The notes: a model not told the origin generated them from the letters alone. DNA of 64,000 nt from Bradyrhizobium macuxiense (GCF_007993935.1 NZ_VITY01000004.1:613692-677691), one strand, 5' to 3'. Counted from the first letter of the stretch, positions 1 to 9,069 are shown. A program made the numbers and translations.

Positions 1-148
1 GTTCAAGCTCGTCTTTCGTGAAGGAGGGACAGGTGTCGTGTTCCTCGAACCGCTCTGGACTCTCGCCCGTCCAGGCCGCGTCGCACACAATCAGACTTGA
101 TCCCCGTTCGCGATGCTGGTCGCCACGCAGATCGTTGCCCGGGCTTGG

Positions 149-769
149 CTACGCGCCGCGCGTGACGCCCAATCCGGCGAGGTGCGTGTCGACGAACTGC
201 GCGAGCCGCTCGCGCAGCTGCTCCGGCGGGACCGCGACCATGCGCTCCTCGAGGCCGAGCGAGATGATGCCGTGGACCGCGGAGAACATCATCCGCGACA
301 GCAGCGCGACGTCGTCAGGATCGCGATCGGGCAGCAGCCGCAGCAGCGGCGCATGCATCAGCGCGAACGCATCCATCACCATCGCGAGGATATCTTCCGG
401 AAACGGCCGGTCGTCCTCCATCCGGTGCTCGAACAGTGAGCGCAGCAGATTGGCATGCTCGGTGGCGAAGCCGAGATAAGCGTCCGCGAGCCCGTGCAGC
501 TGGCGCAGGGGATCGTCTGATGGAACCGCCTTGAGCCGCGCGGTCAGAGCCTGAACGGTCTCCCGGTTTACGGTCAGGATCAGGCCGTCGAAGTCGCCGA
601 ACTCGTTATAGACGCTGCCGATGGAGCAGCCGGCGGCCTCGGCGACATCGCGAACCTTCAATGATCTCAATCCTTTAGTGGCGATATACCGACGCGCGAT
701 CTCGATCAGCAAAGCGCGCCGCTGAAGTTTTTTCCGGTCTCGTCGCGATTCTTCTTGAACAATGTTCAT
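149..769 (-). CDS. TetR/AcrR family transcriptional regulator
   Basis: Predicted one-component repressor. The N-terminal 50 or so residues form a TetR-type helix-turn-helix (LKVRDVAEAAGCSIGSVYNEF), followed by an all-helical ligand and dimerisation domain of usual length. An upstream in-frame ATG at 817 would give 222 residues, but the ATG at 769 (MNIVQEES) is preferred because a palindrome at 785-799 lies just upstream and a second at 756-768 overlaps this start, as expected for an autoregulated TetR gene. It is divergent from a small gene at 822 and probably controls both. The ligand is unknown. Confidence 0.85.
   Translation of the reverse strand: MNIVQEESRRDRKKLQRRALLIEIARRYIATKGLRSLKVRDVAEAAGCSIGSVYNEFGDFDGLILTVNRETVQALTARLKAVPSDDPLRQLHGLADAYLGFATEHANLLRSLFEHRMEDDRPFPEDILAMVMDAFALMHAPLLRLLPDRDPDDVALLSRMMFSAVHGIISLGLEERMVAVPPEQLRERLAQFVDTHLAGLGVTRGA
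756..768. promoter_or_regulatory. Palindromic operator candidate overlapping TetR gene start
   Basis: Perfect inverted repeat TGAAC-AAT-GTTCA overlapping the preferred ATG of the TetR gene. It has the same architecture (5-bp arms TGAxC/GxTCA, 3-bp spacer) as the palindrome at 785-799, so the two look like paired operators for the adjacent regulator. Confidence 0.5.
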
Positions 770-784
770 TTTCGAGCTACTTAT

Positions 785-799
785 TTGAGCGTTGCTCAA
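785..799. promoter_or_regulatory. Palindromic operator candidate in divergent TetR/small-protein promoter
   Basis: Perfect inverted repeat TTGAGC-GTT-GCTCAA in the 52-bp gap between the TetR gene and the small gene at 822. It sits just upstream of a strong AGGAGG ribosome binding site (808-813). TetR-type autoregulation is the likely use. Confidence 0.55.
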
Positions 800-821
800 G
801 TTGGCATAGGAGGCCACTCAC

Positions 822-1079
822 ATGCAGACCCTAGCACTTCAATTGACCACCACCTTCGTCGATGACGCGATCGAGCTCGTGAAGGGCTTTGGCCGCACCA
901 TCCTGTCCCTGGCGATGGCGCCGATCGAGCGGATCGCCCGCGCCTGCGACGTCGCAGGCGTCCTGGAGCAGCGGCGCGCCGATCGGCGCGCCAAGCGCCC
1001 GGCGGCACAGCGTGGCGGCCGCTGCAAGTCACGCAACTGCCGATGGTCACCGTTCCGCGGCCTGAGTGAACTGACCTGA
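822..1079 (+). CDS. Small hypothetical protein, divergent from TetR regulator
   Basis: Encodes 85 residues. The start is well supported by AGGAGG at 808-813, eight bases before the ATG. The first 55 or so residues could form amphipathic helices (FVDDAIELVKGFGRTIL, then APIERIARACDVAGVLEQ). The C-terminal third is Arg-rich and looks less protein-like, so a shorter or frame-shifted original protein is possible. A perfect 20-bp GC-rich palindrome lies inside the gene (973-992). Probably under the neighbouring TetR regulator. No family recognised. Confidence 0.5.
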   Translation: MQTLALQLTTTFVDDAIELVKGFGRTILSLAMAPIERIARACDVAGVLEQRRADRRAKRPAAQRGGRCKSRNCRWSPFRGLSELT

Positions 1080-1366
1080 AGCGCTCACCCCGCAATTGTC
1101 GCCGAAACCTCAACAAAGCGCTCACCATGTCCTCGCGAGCCGATCTCGAGATCGATCAACCCCAGGTCTGGATAAGGTCTCGTACATCTCTGGCGGGCAA
1201 TGTCCCCGCGGCCCGGCACTTGCGGATGTGCGCCGGTTCGAACCGATACGTTGCGGAAAAGACTAAAGGCTGCGGGATATCAGTCATTTTCACCACGCCC
1301 CCCATTCTCTGCCCCACGAATTCGCAGACCTGCCAGCGCCGTGCGCGCTAACCCAAGGAACCGGTC
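1080..1366. other. Intergenic region without a convincing gene
   Basis: About 290 bases between the small gene and the large acyltransferase fusion. No RNA gene, strong terminator or coding segment was recognised. It presumably carries the promoter of the downstream gene, whose ribosome binding site AAGGA lies just before 1367. Confidence 0.5.
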
Positions 1367-4300
1367 ATGATCAAGGAATTGATGACGTCCCGCCGCTTCG
1401 CGCCGCTGTTCTGGTCGCAATTCTGCTCGGCATTGAACGACAACGTGCTGAAGAACGCGCTGGTCATCATGCTGCTGTATGGCGTCGCCAATGAGCAGGG
1501 GCCGGCATTGGTCCAGCTCGCGGGTGCGGTGTTCATCGCTCCGTTCTTCGTGCTGTCGGCGCTCGGCGGCGAACTCGCCGACCGTTACATCAAGTCCGTC
1601 GTCGCCCGGCGGCTGAAGTTCTTCGAGATCTTCGCCGCCGCCTTCGCCGCGGCCGGCTTCTTCACCCATTCGATCCCGCTGCTGTTCATCGCGCTGGCGC
1701 TGTTCGGCATCGTGGCCGCGCTGTTCGGCCCGGTGAAGTACGCGGTGCTGCCCGACCAGCTGTCGGTGTCCGAACTCGCGACCGGCAACGCGCTGGTCGA
1801 GGGTGCGACATTCATGGCGATCCTGATCGGCACCATCGCGGGCGGCATGTTCGTCGCCGGCGCCAGCCACATGGGCTGGATCTGTGCCGCCGTGGTCGGC
1901 CTGTCCGTGCTGTCCTGGGGATTTGCGTCGCGCATTCCGGTGACGCAGCCCTCCGCGCCGGATCTGCCGATCACCAGGAATCCCTGGACCTCGACCGTGC
2001 GCCTGTTGAAGTCGCTCTATTCCGAGCCGCGGCTGTGGGACGGCATGGTGATCGTGTCCTGGTTCTGGATGGTCGGCGCGATCGTGCTGTCGCTGCTGCC
2101 TGCGCTGATCAAGGAAGGCGTCGGCGGCACCGAGGGCGTGGTCACGCTGTGCCTCGCCGTGTTTGCGATCGGCATCGCCGCCGGTTCGCTGTTCGCCGCG
2201 CAGCTCAGTCATGTCAGGCCGAATCTCGCACTGGTGCCGATCGGCGCCATCGTGATGGGCGTGGTCGGCCTCGACCTCGCCTGGGCGATTGCCACCACCT
2301 CGCTCGGCAAGGATGTCACCGCGGCTGCGTTCGCGACCTCGTTCGGTGGCTTCCGCATGCTGGCCGACTTCTTCCTGTTCGCGTTCGGCGGCGGCCTGTT
2401 CGTGGTGCCGTCGTTCGCCGCGGTGCAGGCCTGGACCGCGCCGTCCGAGCGCGCCCGCATCATCGCCGCCGGCAACATCCTGCAGGCGGGCTTCATGGTC
2501 GCCGGCGCAGTGTTCGTCGGCGCGCTGCAGGCTACCGGCCTGCCGATCGCCTGGATCTTCTTCGGCCTCGCCATCGCGAGCTTCGGCACCGTCTGGTTCG
2601 TGTTGACCAAGTGGGGCAAGGAGGGCGTCCGCGATTTCGGTGCGCTGCTGTTCCGCGCGCTGTTTCGTCTCGAGGTGCGCGGCATGGAGAACCTGCCGCC
2701 CGAAGGCACTCGGATGCTGATCGCGCCCAACCATGTCAGCCTGGTCGACGGTCCGCTGCTGCATGCCATGCTGCCGATCGATGCGAGCTTCGCGGTCGAC
2801 ACCGGCATCTCCAAGGCGTGGTGGGCCAAGCCGTTCCTGAAGATGATCAAGCACTACACGATGGATCCGTCGAAGCCGCTGGCTGCGCGCGACCTGATCA
2901 AGCTGGTCGCCGCCGGCGAGCCGGTCGTGATCTTCCCCGAAGGCCGCATCACGGTCTCCGGCTCTCTGATGAAGGTCTATGACGGCACCGCGATGATCGC
3001 CGACAAGGCCGACGCGGTGGTGGTGCCGGTCCGCATCGAGGGCGCGCAGCGCTCGCATCTCAGCTATCTCAAGAATGGCGAGATCAAGCGCTCCTGGTTC
3101 CCCAAGGTGACGATCTCGATCCTGCCGCCGGTGAAGCTGCCGGTCGACCAGGCGCTGAAGGGCAAGGCGCGCCGCAACGCCGCCGGCGCCGCGCTGCAGG
3201 ACGTCATGATCAACGCCATGGTCCAGAACGCGATGCTCGACCAGACCCTGTTCGAGGGCCTCGGCCACGCCTATCGCGACCGCGACACCGGCAAGCCTGT
3301 TATCGAGGACGCGCTCGGCACCAAGCTGACCTATCGCAAGCTGATCCTCGGCGCGCAGGTGCTGAGCCGCAAGCTCGAGCAGGGCACCGTTGTCGGTGAG
3401 AATGTCGGCGTGCTGCTGCCGAATTCGGCCGGCGTTGCCGTCGTGTTCATGGCGCTGCAGACCATCGGCCGCGTGCCGGCGATGCTCAACTTCTCGGCAG
3501 GCCCGGTCAACGTGCTGGCCGCGATGAAGGCGGCGCAGGTCAAGACCGTGCTGACCTCGCAGGCCTTCATCGAGAAGGGCAAGCTCGACAAGCTGATCGC
3601 GGCAATGGCCGGCCAGGCCCGCGTCATCTACCTCGAAGACGTGCGCGGCGGCATCACCCTCACTGATAAGATCGCGGGCTTCCGCGCCGGCATCGCGCCG
3701 CGCGTCGCGCGACATGCGAATGATCCCGCGGTCATCCTGTTCACCTCGGGCTCGGAAGGCACGCCGAAGGGCGTCGTGCTGTCCCACCGCAACATCCTCG
3801 CCAACGCGGCGCAGGCGCTGGCGCGGGTCGATGCCAACGCCAACGACAAGGTGTTCAACGTCCTGCCGGTGTTCCATTCGTTTGGTTTGACCGGCGGCAT
3901 GATGATGCCGATCCTCGGCGGCATTCCGATCTTCATGTATCCGTCGCCGCTGCATTACCGGATCGTGCCCGAGCTGATCTACCAGACCGGCGCGACCATC
4001 CTGTTCGGCACCGACACGTTCCTCACCGGCTACGCCCGCTCGGCGCACGCCTATGATTTCCGCACGCTGCGGCTCGTCATCGCCGGTGCGGAAGCGGTGA
4101 AGGAGCGCACGCGGCAGGTCTACATGGAGCGTTACGGCATCCGCATCCTCGAGGGCTACGGCGTCACCGAGACCGCGCCGGTGCTCGCGATGAATACGCC
4201 GATGGCCAACCGTCAGGGCACCGTCGGCCGGATCTCGCCGCTGATGCAGTACCGCCTCGATCCGGTCCCGGGCATCGAGGAGGGCGGACGCCTGTCGGTG

Positions 4301-4837
4301 AAGGGGCCGAACGTGATGCTCGGCTACCTCCGCGCCGAGAACCCCGGCGTGCTCGAGCAGCTCGCCGAGGGCTGGCACGACACCGGCGACATCGTCACCG
4401 TCGACGCGCAGGGCTTCATCGCGATCAAGGGCCGCGCCAAGCGCTTTGCCAAGATCGCAGGCGAAATGGTCTCGCTCTCGGCGGTCGAGACGATGGCGTC
4501 GGCGCTGTGGCCGCAGGCGATGTCGGTTGCGGTCACGCTGCCCGATCAGCGCAAGGGCGAGCGCATCGTGCTGCTCACCACGCAGAAGGATGCCGACCGC
4601 GCCGCCATGCAGCGCCAGGCCAAGAGCGTTGGCGCCTCCGAGCTCGCGGTGCCCGCCGACATCCGCATCGTCGACAAGGTGCCGCTGCTTGGTACCGGCA
4701 AGACTGACTATGTCGGCGCCACCGCGCTCGCCAAGGAAATAGCGGCGGAACTCGCCGCCGCGCCCGCGGCGCAGGCCGAACCCGCGGACGATGAGGGTGA
4801 AGCCGAGCCGGAGACGCTGCAGCAACACGTTGCATGA
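1367..4837 (+). CDS. aas: MFS (LplT-like) / PlsC acyltransferase / acyl-ACP synthetase fusion
   Basis: A 1156-residue three-part protein predicted to recover lysophospholipids. Residues 1-420 or so are a 12-TM MFS flippase of LplT type. Residues 430-620 are a PlsC-type acyltransferase with the catalytic NHxSxxD motif near residue 454 and the FPEGR motif near 523. Residues 640-1150 are an AMP-forming acyl-ACP/CoA synthetase with the P-loop FTSGSEGTPKG near 790 and GYGVTE further on. In E. coli LplT and Aas are adjacent separate proteins that flip and re-acylate lysophosphatidylethanolamine at the inner membrane; here they are one chain. The gene is monocistronic or followed 80 bp later by the monooxygenase gene. 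Confidence 0.92.
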   Translation: MIKELMTSRRFAPLFWSQFCSALNDNVLKNALVIMLLYGVANEQGPALVQLAGAVFIAPFFVLSALGGELADRYIKSVVARRLKFFEIFAAAFAAAGFFTHSIPLLFIALALFGIVAALFGPVKYAVLPDQLSVSELATGNALVEGATFMAILIGTIAGGMFVAGASHMGWICAAVVGLSVLSWGFASRIPVTQPSAPDLPITRNPWTSTVRLLKSLYSEPRLWDGMVIVSWFWMVGAIVLSLLPALIKEGVGGTEGVVTLCLAVFAIGIAAGSLFAAQLSHVRPNLALVPIGAIVMGVVGLDLAWAIATTSLGKDVTAAAFATSFGGFRMLADFFLFAFGGGLFVVPSFAAVQAWTAPSERARIIAAGNILQAGFMVAGAVFVGALQATGLPIAWIFFGLAIASFGTVWFVLTKWGKEGVRDFGALLFRALFRLEVRGMENLPPEGTRMLIAPNHVSLVDGPLLHAMLPIDASFAVDTGISKAWWAKPFLKMIKHYTMDPSKPLAARDLIKLVAAGEPVVIFPEGRITVSGSLMKVYDGTAMIADKADAVVVPVRIEGAQRSHLSYLKNGEIKRSWFPKVTISILPPVKLPVDQALKGKARRNAAGAALQDVMINAMVQNAMLDQTLFEGLGHAYRDRDTGKPVIEDALGTKLTYRKLILGAQVLSRKLEQGTVVGENVGVLLPNSAGVAVVFMALQTIGRVPAMLNFSAGPVNVLAAMKAAQVKTVLTSQAFIEKGKLDKLIAAMAGQARVIYLEDVRGGITLTDKIAGFRAGIAPRVARHANDPAVILFTSGSEGTPKGVVLSHRNILANAAQALARVDANANDKVFNVLPVFHSFGLTGGMMMPILGGIPIFMYPSPLHYRIVPELIYQTGATILFGTDTFLTGYARSAHAYDFRTLRLVIAGAEAVKERTRQVYMERYGIRILEGYGVTETAPVLAMNTPMANRQGTVGRISPLMQYRLDPVPGIEEGGRLSVKGPNVMLGYLRAENPGVLEQLAEGWHDTGDIVTVDAQGFIAIKGRAKRFAKIAGEMVSLSAVETMASALWPQAMSVAVTLPDQRKGERIVLLTTQKDADRAAMQRQAKSVGASELAVPADIRIVDKVPLLGTGKTDYVGATALAKEIAAELAAAPAAQAEPADDEGEAEPETLQQHVA

Positions 4838-4869
4838 GCCTTGGCCTGAGTCCCGGCATGATGGTTGTG

Positions 4870-4917
4870 CTTTTCGGGAGCATGTTGTCAGATAGACGGC
4901 AACTGCTCCCGAGAAAG
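4870..4917 (+). promoter_or_regulatory. Hairpin covering the ribosome binding region of the monooxygenase gene
   Basis: Inverted repeat with arms CTTTTCGGGAGCA (4870-4882) and TGCTCCCGAGAAAG (4904-4917), ending one base before the ATG at 4919. Nine central arm bases pair perfectly and the flanking CTTT/AAAG also pair around one mismatch. The only purine-rich ribosome binding candidate (GAGAAAG) is inside the right arm. It may act as a terminator or attenuator for the upstream gene, or sequester the start. Confidence 0.45.
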
Positions 4918-4918
4918 C

Positions 4919-6709
4919 ATGATCATGCTGGACAAACTGAACCCGGCTACGGCGGACGCGCCTGAACTGATCGCCGAGCGCTGGATCGGCGCGCTCGATG
5001 CGGCGCTCGCCGGCCGCGCCGCTGAGGGTCTTTCCGGGCTATTCGCGCCCGAGAGCCACTGGCGCAACATCTTCGGTATCTCCTGGCACTTTGCGACGTT
5101 CAGCGGGCGGCAGCGCGTCGTTGCCGAGCTGCTGGAACGCGCTGCCGCGGTCAACGCGCGCGGATTTCGCCTTGATGATCGTGCCTTGATACCGCGACGC
5201 GCCGTGGTGGCCGGACGCGAGGTGATCGAGGCCGTCTTCACCTTCGACACGTCGAATGGGCCGGGCACCGGCGCGATCCGACTGCTGCACGATGCGGGCG
5301 GGAATTCCGCGGCGTGGACGTTCTCCTCCATGCTCGATTTCAATCGCATCTGCGACGCGCGCGGAGATCAAGCCGCGGAGCAATCCCATGCGCGCGATTT
5401 CGCCGCACCCGACTGGCTGGAGCAGCGCGAGGCCTCGCGCGCCTATGCCGACCGCGAGCCTGATGTGCTGATCGTCGGCGGCGGCCATGCCGGCATCGCG
5501 ACTGCCGTCGAGTGCAAGCGGATCGGGCTCCACGCCCTGATCGTCGATCGCGAGCGCCGCATCGGCGACAATTGGCGGCTGCGCTATCGCGGCCTCAAGC
5601 TGCACAACAAGACACCGGTCAATCTGTTTCGTTACCTGCCGTTCCCGCCGACCTTCCCGGACTACATCCCGAAGGACAAGATCGCGAACTGGCTGGAAAG
5701 CTATGTCGACATCATGGAGCTCGACTTCTGGACCGAGACCTCGTTCGAAGGCGCGCGCTATGACGACACGATGCAACGCTGGACGGTGACGCTGCAACGA
5801 AACGACGGTCCGCGCACGCTGCATCCGAAGCACATCGTGCTCGCAACCAGCGTCAGCGGTACGCCGAACATTCCGACCATCCCCGGCATCGAGCGCTTCG
5901 GCGGCAAGGTGCTGCATTCCAGCCAATTCGCGGCGGGGCGGGAATGGACAGGGCGCTCGGTGGTCGTGTTCGGCACCGGCACCAGCGCGCATGACATCTG
6001 CCAGGAGCTGCATGCGGCCGGCGCCGACGTCACCATGATCCAGCGCAGCCCGACCATGGTGGTCAATGTCGAGCCGGCGCAGCTCTACGACAAGACTTAT
6101 CTCGGCGACGGTCCGCCGATCGAGGTGCGCGATATCCTCAATTCCGGCGTGCCGCTGCCGGTGATGAAGGTCGCGCACAAGATCATCACCGACGAGGTGA
6201 AGCGGCTCGATGCGGCGCTGTTGTCACGGCTGGAGCGCGCCGGCTTCCGTCTCGAATTCGGCGAGGACGGCACCGGCTGGCCGCTCAAGTTCCGCTCCCG
6301 CGGCGGCGGCTATTACTTCAACGCCGGCTGCTCCGAGCTGATCGCCGACGGCAAGATCCGCCTGATCCAGGCTGCCGACATCGTTGATTTCACCGCAACC
6401 GGCCTCGCGCTGAAGGACGGCACATCGCGCGCCGCCGAGCTGTTCGTGCTCGCCACCGGCTACAAGGGCCCCGCTTATTTGGTCGGCAGGCTGTTCGGCG
6501 ACGATGTCGCCGCGCGGGTCGGGCGGGTCTGGGGCTTCGACGACGCGACACAGGAGCTGCGCAACATGTGGACGCGCACGCCGCAGCCCGGCCTCTGGTT
6601 CACCGGCGGCGCGTTCTCGCAGGCCCGCATCTATAGCCGGTTCATCGCGCTGCAGATCGCCGCGATCGAGGCCGGCACGCTTTCCAAGCACTTGAATTGC
6701 AAGCACTGA
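4919..6709 (+). CDS. SnoaL-like domain fused to flavin-dependent monooxygenase
   Basis: About 596 residues. The first 150 or so resemble an NTF2/SnoaL-like fold. The remainder is an NAD(P)H/FAD monooxygenase of the FMO/YUCCA-like type, with an FAD dinucleotide motif GGGHAG, a second nucleotide motif GTGTSAHD for NADPH, and the LATGYKG segment typical of this superfamily. The start was placed at ATG 4919 (or ATG 4925 two codons later); the reading frame stays open upstream to 4865 but that part overlaps a hairpin. It lies 14 bp upstream of an alpha/beta hydrolase, which suggests a two-step oxidation and hydrolysis of an unknown ketone or ester-forming substrate. Confidence 0.82.
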   Translation: MIMLDKLNPATADAPELIAERWIGALDAALAGRAAEGLSGLFAPESHWRNIFGISWHFATFSGRQRVVAELLERAAAVNARGFRLDDRALIPRRAVVAGREVIEAVFTFDTSNGPGTGAIRLLHDAGGNSAAWTFSSMLDFNRICDARGDQAAEQSHARDFAAPDWLEQREASRAYADREPDVLIVGGGHAGIATAVECKRIGLHALIVDRERRIGDNWRLRYRGLKLHNKTPVNLFRYLPFPPTFPDYIPKDKIANWLESYVDIMELDFWTETSFEGARYDDTMQRWTVTLQRNDGPRTLHPKHIVLATSVSGTPNIPTIPGIERFGGKVLHSSQFAAGREWTGRSVVVFGTGTSAHDICQELHAAGADVTMIQRSPTMVVNVEPAQLYDKTYLGDGPPIEVRDILNSGVPLPVMKVAHKIITDEVKRLDAALLSRLERAGFRLEFGEDGTGWPLKFRSRGGGYYFNAGCSELIADGKIRLIQAADIVDFTATGLALKDGTSRAAELFVLATGYKGPAYLVGRLFGDDVAARVGRVWGFDDATQELRNMWTRTPQPGLWFTGGAFSQARIYSRFIALQIAAIEAGTLSKHLNCKH

Positions 6710-6723
6710 ACTGAAGGACTCCC

Positions 6724-7686
6724 ATGCCGCTCCCGCTCGATGCCATCATTGCCAACATCATCCCGCTGCTGCCGCTGCGCGACCCTGCCACCATGACGCC
6801 GCAGAGCGCGCGCGATTCGCTGCGCGCGCTGGCCGAGGCGCGCAAGGCAGTGCCGCCGCCGCCGGTCGATGTTGCCAGCGACATCGAGGTGCAGGGCGCC
6901 GGCGGCAAGCTCGCCGCGCGGCTCTATCGCAACGGCAGCGGCACGGCGCCGACCGTGATCTTCTTCCACGGCGGCGGCTGGGTCGCCGGCGATCTCGAGA
7001 CCCATGATCGCCAGGCCCGCAACCTCGTGATCGAGACCGGCGCCGTGGTGATCTCGGTCGATTACCGCCGGCCGCCGGAAACGCGCTTTCCCGGCGCGTT
7101 CGAGGATGCATTCGCCGCGGTCCGCGACGTGGTGGCGCGCATCAGCGAATTCGGCGGCGATCTCTCCCGCGTCGGCGTCGCCGGCGATTCCGCGGGCGGC
7201 AATCTCGCCGCGACCACGGCGCTCGCCTGCCGCGACACCGGCATCACGCTCGCCGGGCAATTGCTGGTCTATCCCGTCATCGACGTGGTCGGCAATTTCG
7301 CCGATCCGACAGAGAACGCCAAATTCCCGTCGCGCGCCGAGAATGCGGAGGGCTACTTCCTGTCGCGCGCGGTGATGGAGTGGTTCTGCGGCCACTATCT
7401 CGCGAACTCCGCGCAAGGCACTGACTGGCGCGTCTCACCGTTGCGCGCGACGAGCCTCAAACGTGCCGCGCCGGCGGTCGTCACCACAGCCTGGTTCGAC
7501 CCGCTGCGCGACGAGGGCCATGCCTACGCCAAGGCGTTGCAGGCGGCCGGCGTGCCGGTGGCGTATCACACAGGCGAGGGGCTCATTCACGGCTATTTCG
7601 GCCTCGGCGATGCGTCGGACGCCGCGCGCGCCGAGGCGCAGCGCGCGCGGGCGGATTTTCGGGTGTTGCTGGAGCGGGGAGTTTGA
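6724..7686 (+). CDS. Alpha/beta hydrolase, hormone-sensitive-lipase (HSL) family
   Basis: Encodes 320 residues with all marks of the HSL/family IV esterases: oxyanion motif FFHGGGW near residue 80, nucleophile elbow GDSAGG near 158, acid in FDPLRDEG near 259 and His in LIHGYFGL near 283. Cytoplasmic, no signal peptide. It follows the monooxygenase by 14 bp, so the pair is likely one operon; the hydrolase could open the ester or lactone that a Baeyer-Villiger-like oxidation produces. The substrate is unknown. Confidence 0.88.
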   Translation: MPLPLDAIIANIIPLLPLRDPATMTPQSARDSLRALAEARKAVPPPPVDVASDIEVQGAGGKLAARLYRNGSGTAPTVIFFHGGGWVAGDLETHDRQARNLVIETGAVVISVDYRRPPETRFPGAFEDAFAAVRDVVARISEFGGDLSRVGVAGDSAGGNLAATTALACRDTGITLAGQLLVYPVIDVVGNFADPTENAKFPSRAENAEGYFLSRAVMEWFCGHYLANSAQGTDWRVSPLRATSLKRAAPAVVTTAWFDPLRDEGHAYAKALQAAGVPVAYHTGEGLIHGYFGLGDASDAARAEAQRARADFRVLLERGV

Positions 7687-7693
7687 TTCCTTC

Positions 7694-7829
7694 CCGTCGT
7701 CCCGGCCAAGCGAAGCGCGAGCCGGGACCCATAACCACAGGGTGCAGTTGTCGTGCGACGCTGTGGCCCCGGCTCGCTCCATCCCCACGCCCTGTGGTTA
7801 TGGGTCCCTGCTTACGCAGGGACGACGAG
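7694..7829. repeat. Intergenic palindromic repeat, family A
   Basis: Long imperfect inverted repeat. The left end reads GTCGTCCCGG, then CGGGACCCATAACCACAG; the right end reads CTGTGGTTATGGGTCCC and GGGACGAC. The same unit appears at 9211, 31965, 39971 and, degenerate, 63810. Non-coding, between convergent genes here. Confidence 0.8.
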
Positions 7830-7863
7830 TCTTGGCTTGGATGATTTAGCGTCCCATCACCCC

Positions 7864-9069
7864 TCAATCATTCCCGATCGTGTCGCCGAACAGCTGCCAG
7901 GTCTCGCCGTTGAACTTCTGCAGCCGCATCGCTTCGACCGGGAAATAATCGGTCGGCGAGGTCTTCACCTTGATGCCGGGCAGGAACATCGGCAGCGCGA
8001 TGTCGAGGTTGGCGGCCTGCTTCATGATGTTCTCATGGGTGAGGTCGTCGCCGCATTGCTTGAGCACCTGCACCGTCGCCTCCGCCACCACATAGCCGTA
8101 GACGATCAACTGGTCCTGCAGATTGCCCTCCGGAAAATAGCTCTTCATGAAGTCCTGCCAGGCGATCACGTCCGGATCCGTCTTCCATTGCGGATCGTTC
8201 GGATCCTTCAGCGAGTAGGACGAGATGATGTCCTTGGAATATTCGAAGCCGGCCGGCTTCAGCACCGAGGACACCGAGGTCGAGGTCGCCGCGAGGAAGA
8301 ACAGGTCCGGTTTCCAGCCGATCTCGCCGATCTTCTTGATCGCCTGCGCCGCCTGCTTGGGGATCGCGTGCATGAACAGCACGTTGGCGCCGGAGGCTTT
8401 CAGCTTCACGATCTGGCTGTCGACGGTCGGGTCGGTCGATTCATAGGTCGCTTCCGCCACCACCATCTTGGCGGTGTTCTCCGGCCCCAGCCCCTTCTTG
8501 AAGCCGTTGCCGTAATCCTTGCCGGCGTCGTCGTTCTGGTAGAACAGCGCGATCTTGGCGTTCGGCTTCTGGGTCAGCACATATTTCGCATAGACCGCGG
8601 TCTCGGCCTGGTACGACGGCTGGAAGCCGATGGTCCACGGATAATGCGCGTAATCGCCCCACAACGTGGCGCCGGCGCCGACGAACAGCTGCGGCACTTT
8701 CTTGTCGTTGAGATATTTGCGCACGGCAAGGCCCGTCGGCGTGCCCAGTGGATTGAGGATCGCGGCGACCTCTTCCTGCTCCACCAGCTTGCGGGTCTGC
8801 TCCACCGTCTTCGGCGGCGAGTAGCCGTCGTCGAGCGTGATCAGGTTGATCTTGCGCCCGTTCACGCCGCCCTTGTCGTTGATCATCCTGAAGTAGGCGG
8901 CCTGCGTCTTCGCGATCACGCTGTAGGCCGACGCCGCGCCCGAGAATGGCGAGGTCTGTCCGAGCTTGATCTCGGTGTCGCTGGCACCCGCGCCGTATTT
9001 CTTCTCGGCGGCGTGCACCTGCGTCGCGAGCGCAAGCGTGAGCGCTGCCGTGATGGCCTTCCAATTCAT
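7864..9069 (-). CDS. ABC transporter substrate-binding protein, branched-chain amino acid type
   Basis: Periplasmic type I binding protein (Peripla_BP_6/LivJ-like), 401 residues. It has a signal peptide (MNWKAITAALTLALATQVHA) followed by the mature start and a typical DTEIKLGQTSPFSG first strand. The start at ATG 9069 is supported by GGGAGG upstream; the frame stays open further upstream (to 9207) but that part has no signal peptide character. No permease or ATPase genes are adjacent, so it is an orphan binding protein. Ligands of this class include amino acids, aromatic acids and other carboxylates. Confidence 0.9.
   Translation of the reverse strand: MNWKAITAALTLALATQVHAAEKKYGAGASDTEIKLGQTSPFSGAASAYSVIAKTQAAYFRMINDKGGVNGRKINLITLDDGYSPPKTVEQTRKLVEQEEVAAILNPLGTPTGLAVRKYLNDKKVPQLFVGAGATLWGDYAHYPWTIGFQPSYQAETAVYAKYVLTQKPNAKIALFYQNDDAGKDYGNGFKKGLGPENTAKMVVAEATYESTDPTVDSQIVKLKASGANVLFMHAIPKQAAQAIKKIGEIGWKPDLFFLAATSTSVSSVLKPAGFEYSKDIISSYSLKDPNDPQWKTDPDVIAWQDFMKSYFPEGNLQDQLIVYGYVVAEATVQVLKQCGDDLTHENIMKQAANLDIALPMFLPGIKVKTSPTDYFPVEAMRLQKFNGETWQLFGDTIGND

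Noticed and set aside
1127..1351. Short coding frame between the small gene and aas
   Set aside because: No ribosome binding site, unbiased codons and no recognisable protein features.
1280..4828. Very long antisense open frame opposite the aas fusion
   Set aside because: Produced by high GC and third-position bias of the true gene; the translation is Arg/His/Asp-rich, has no domains and no ribosome binding site.
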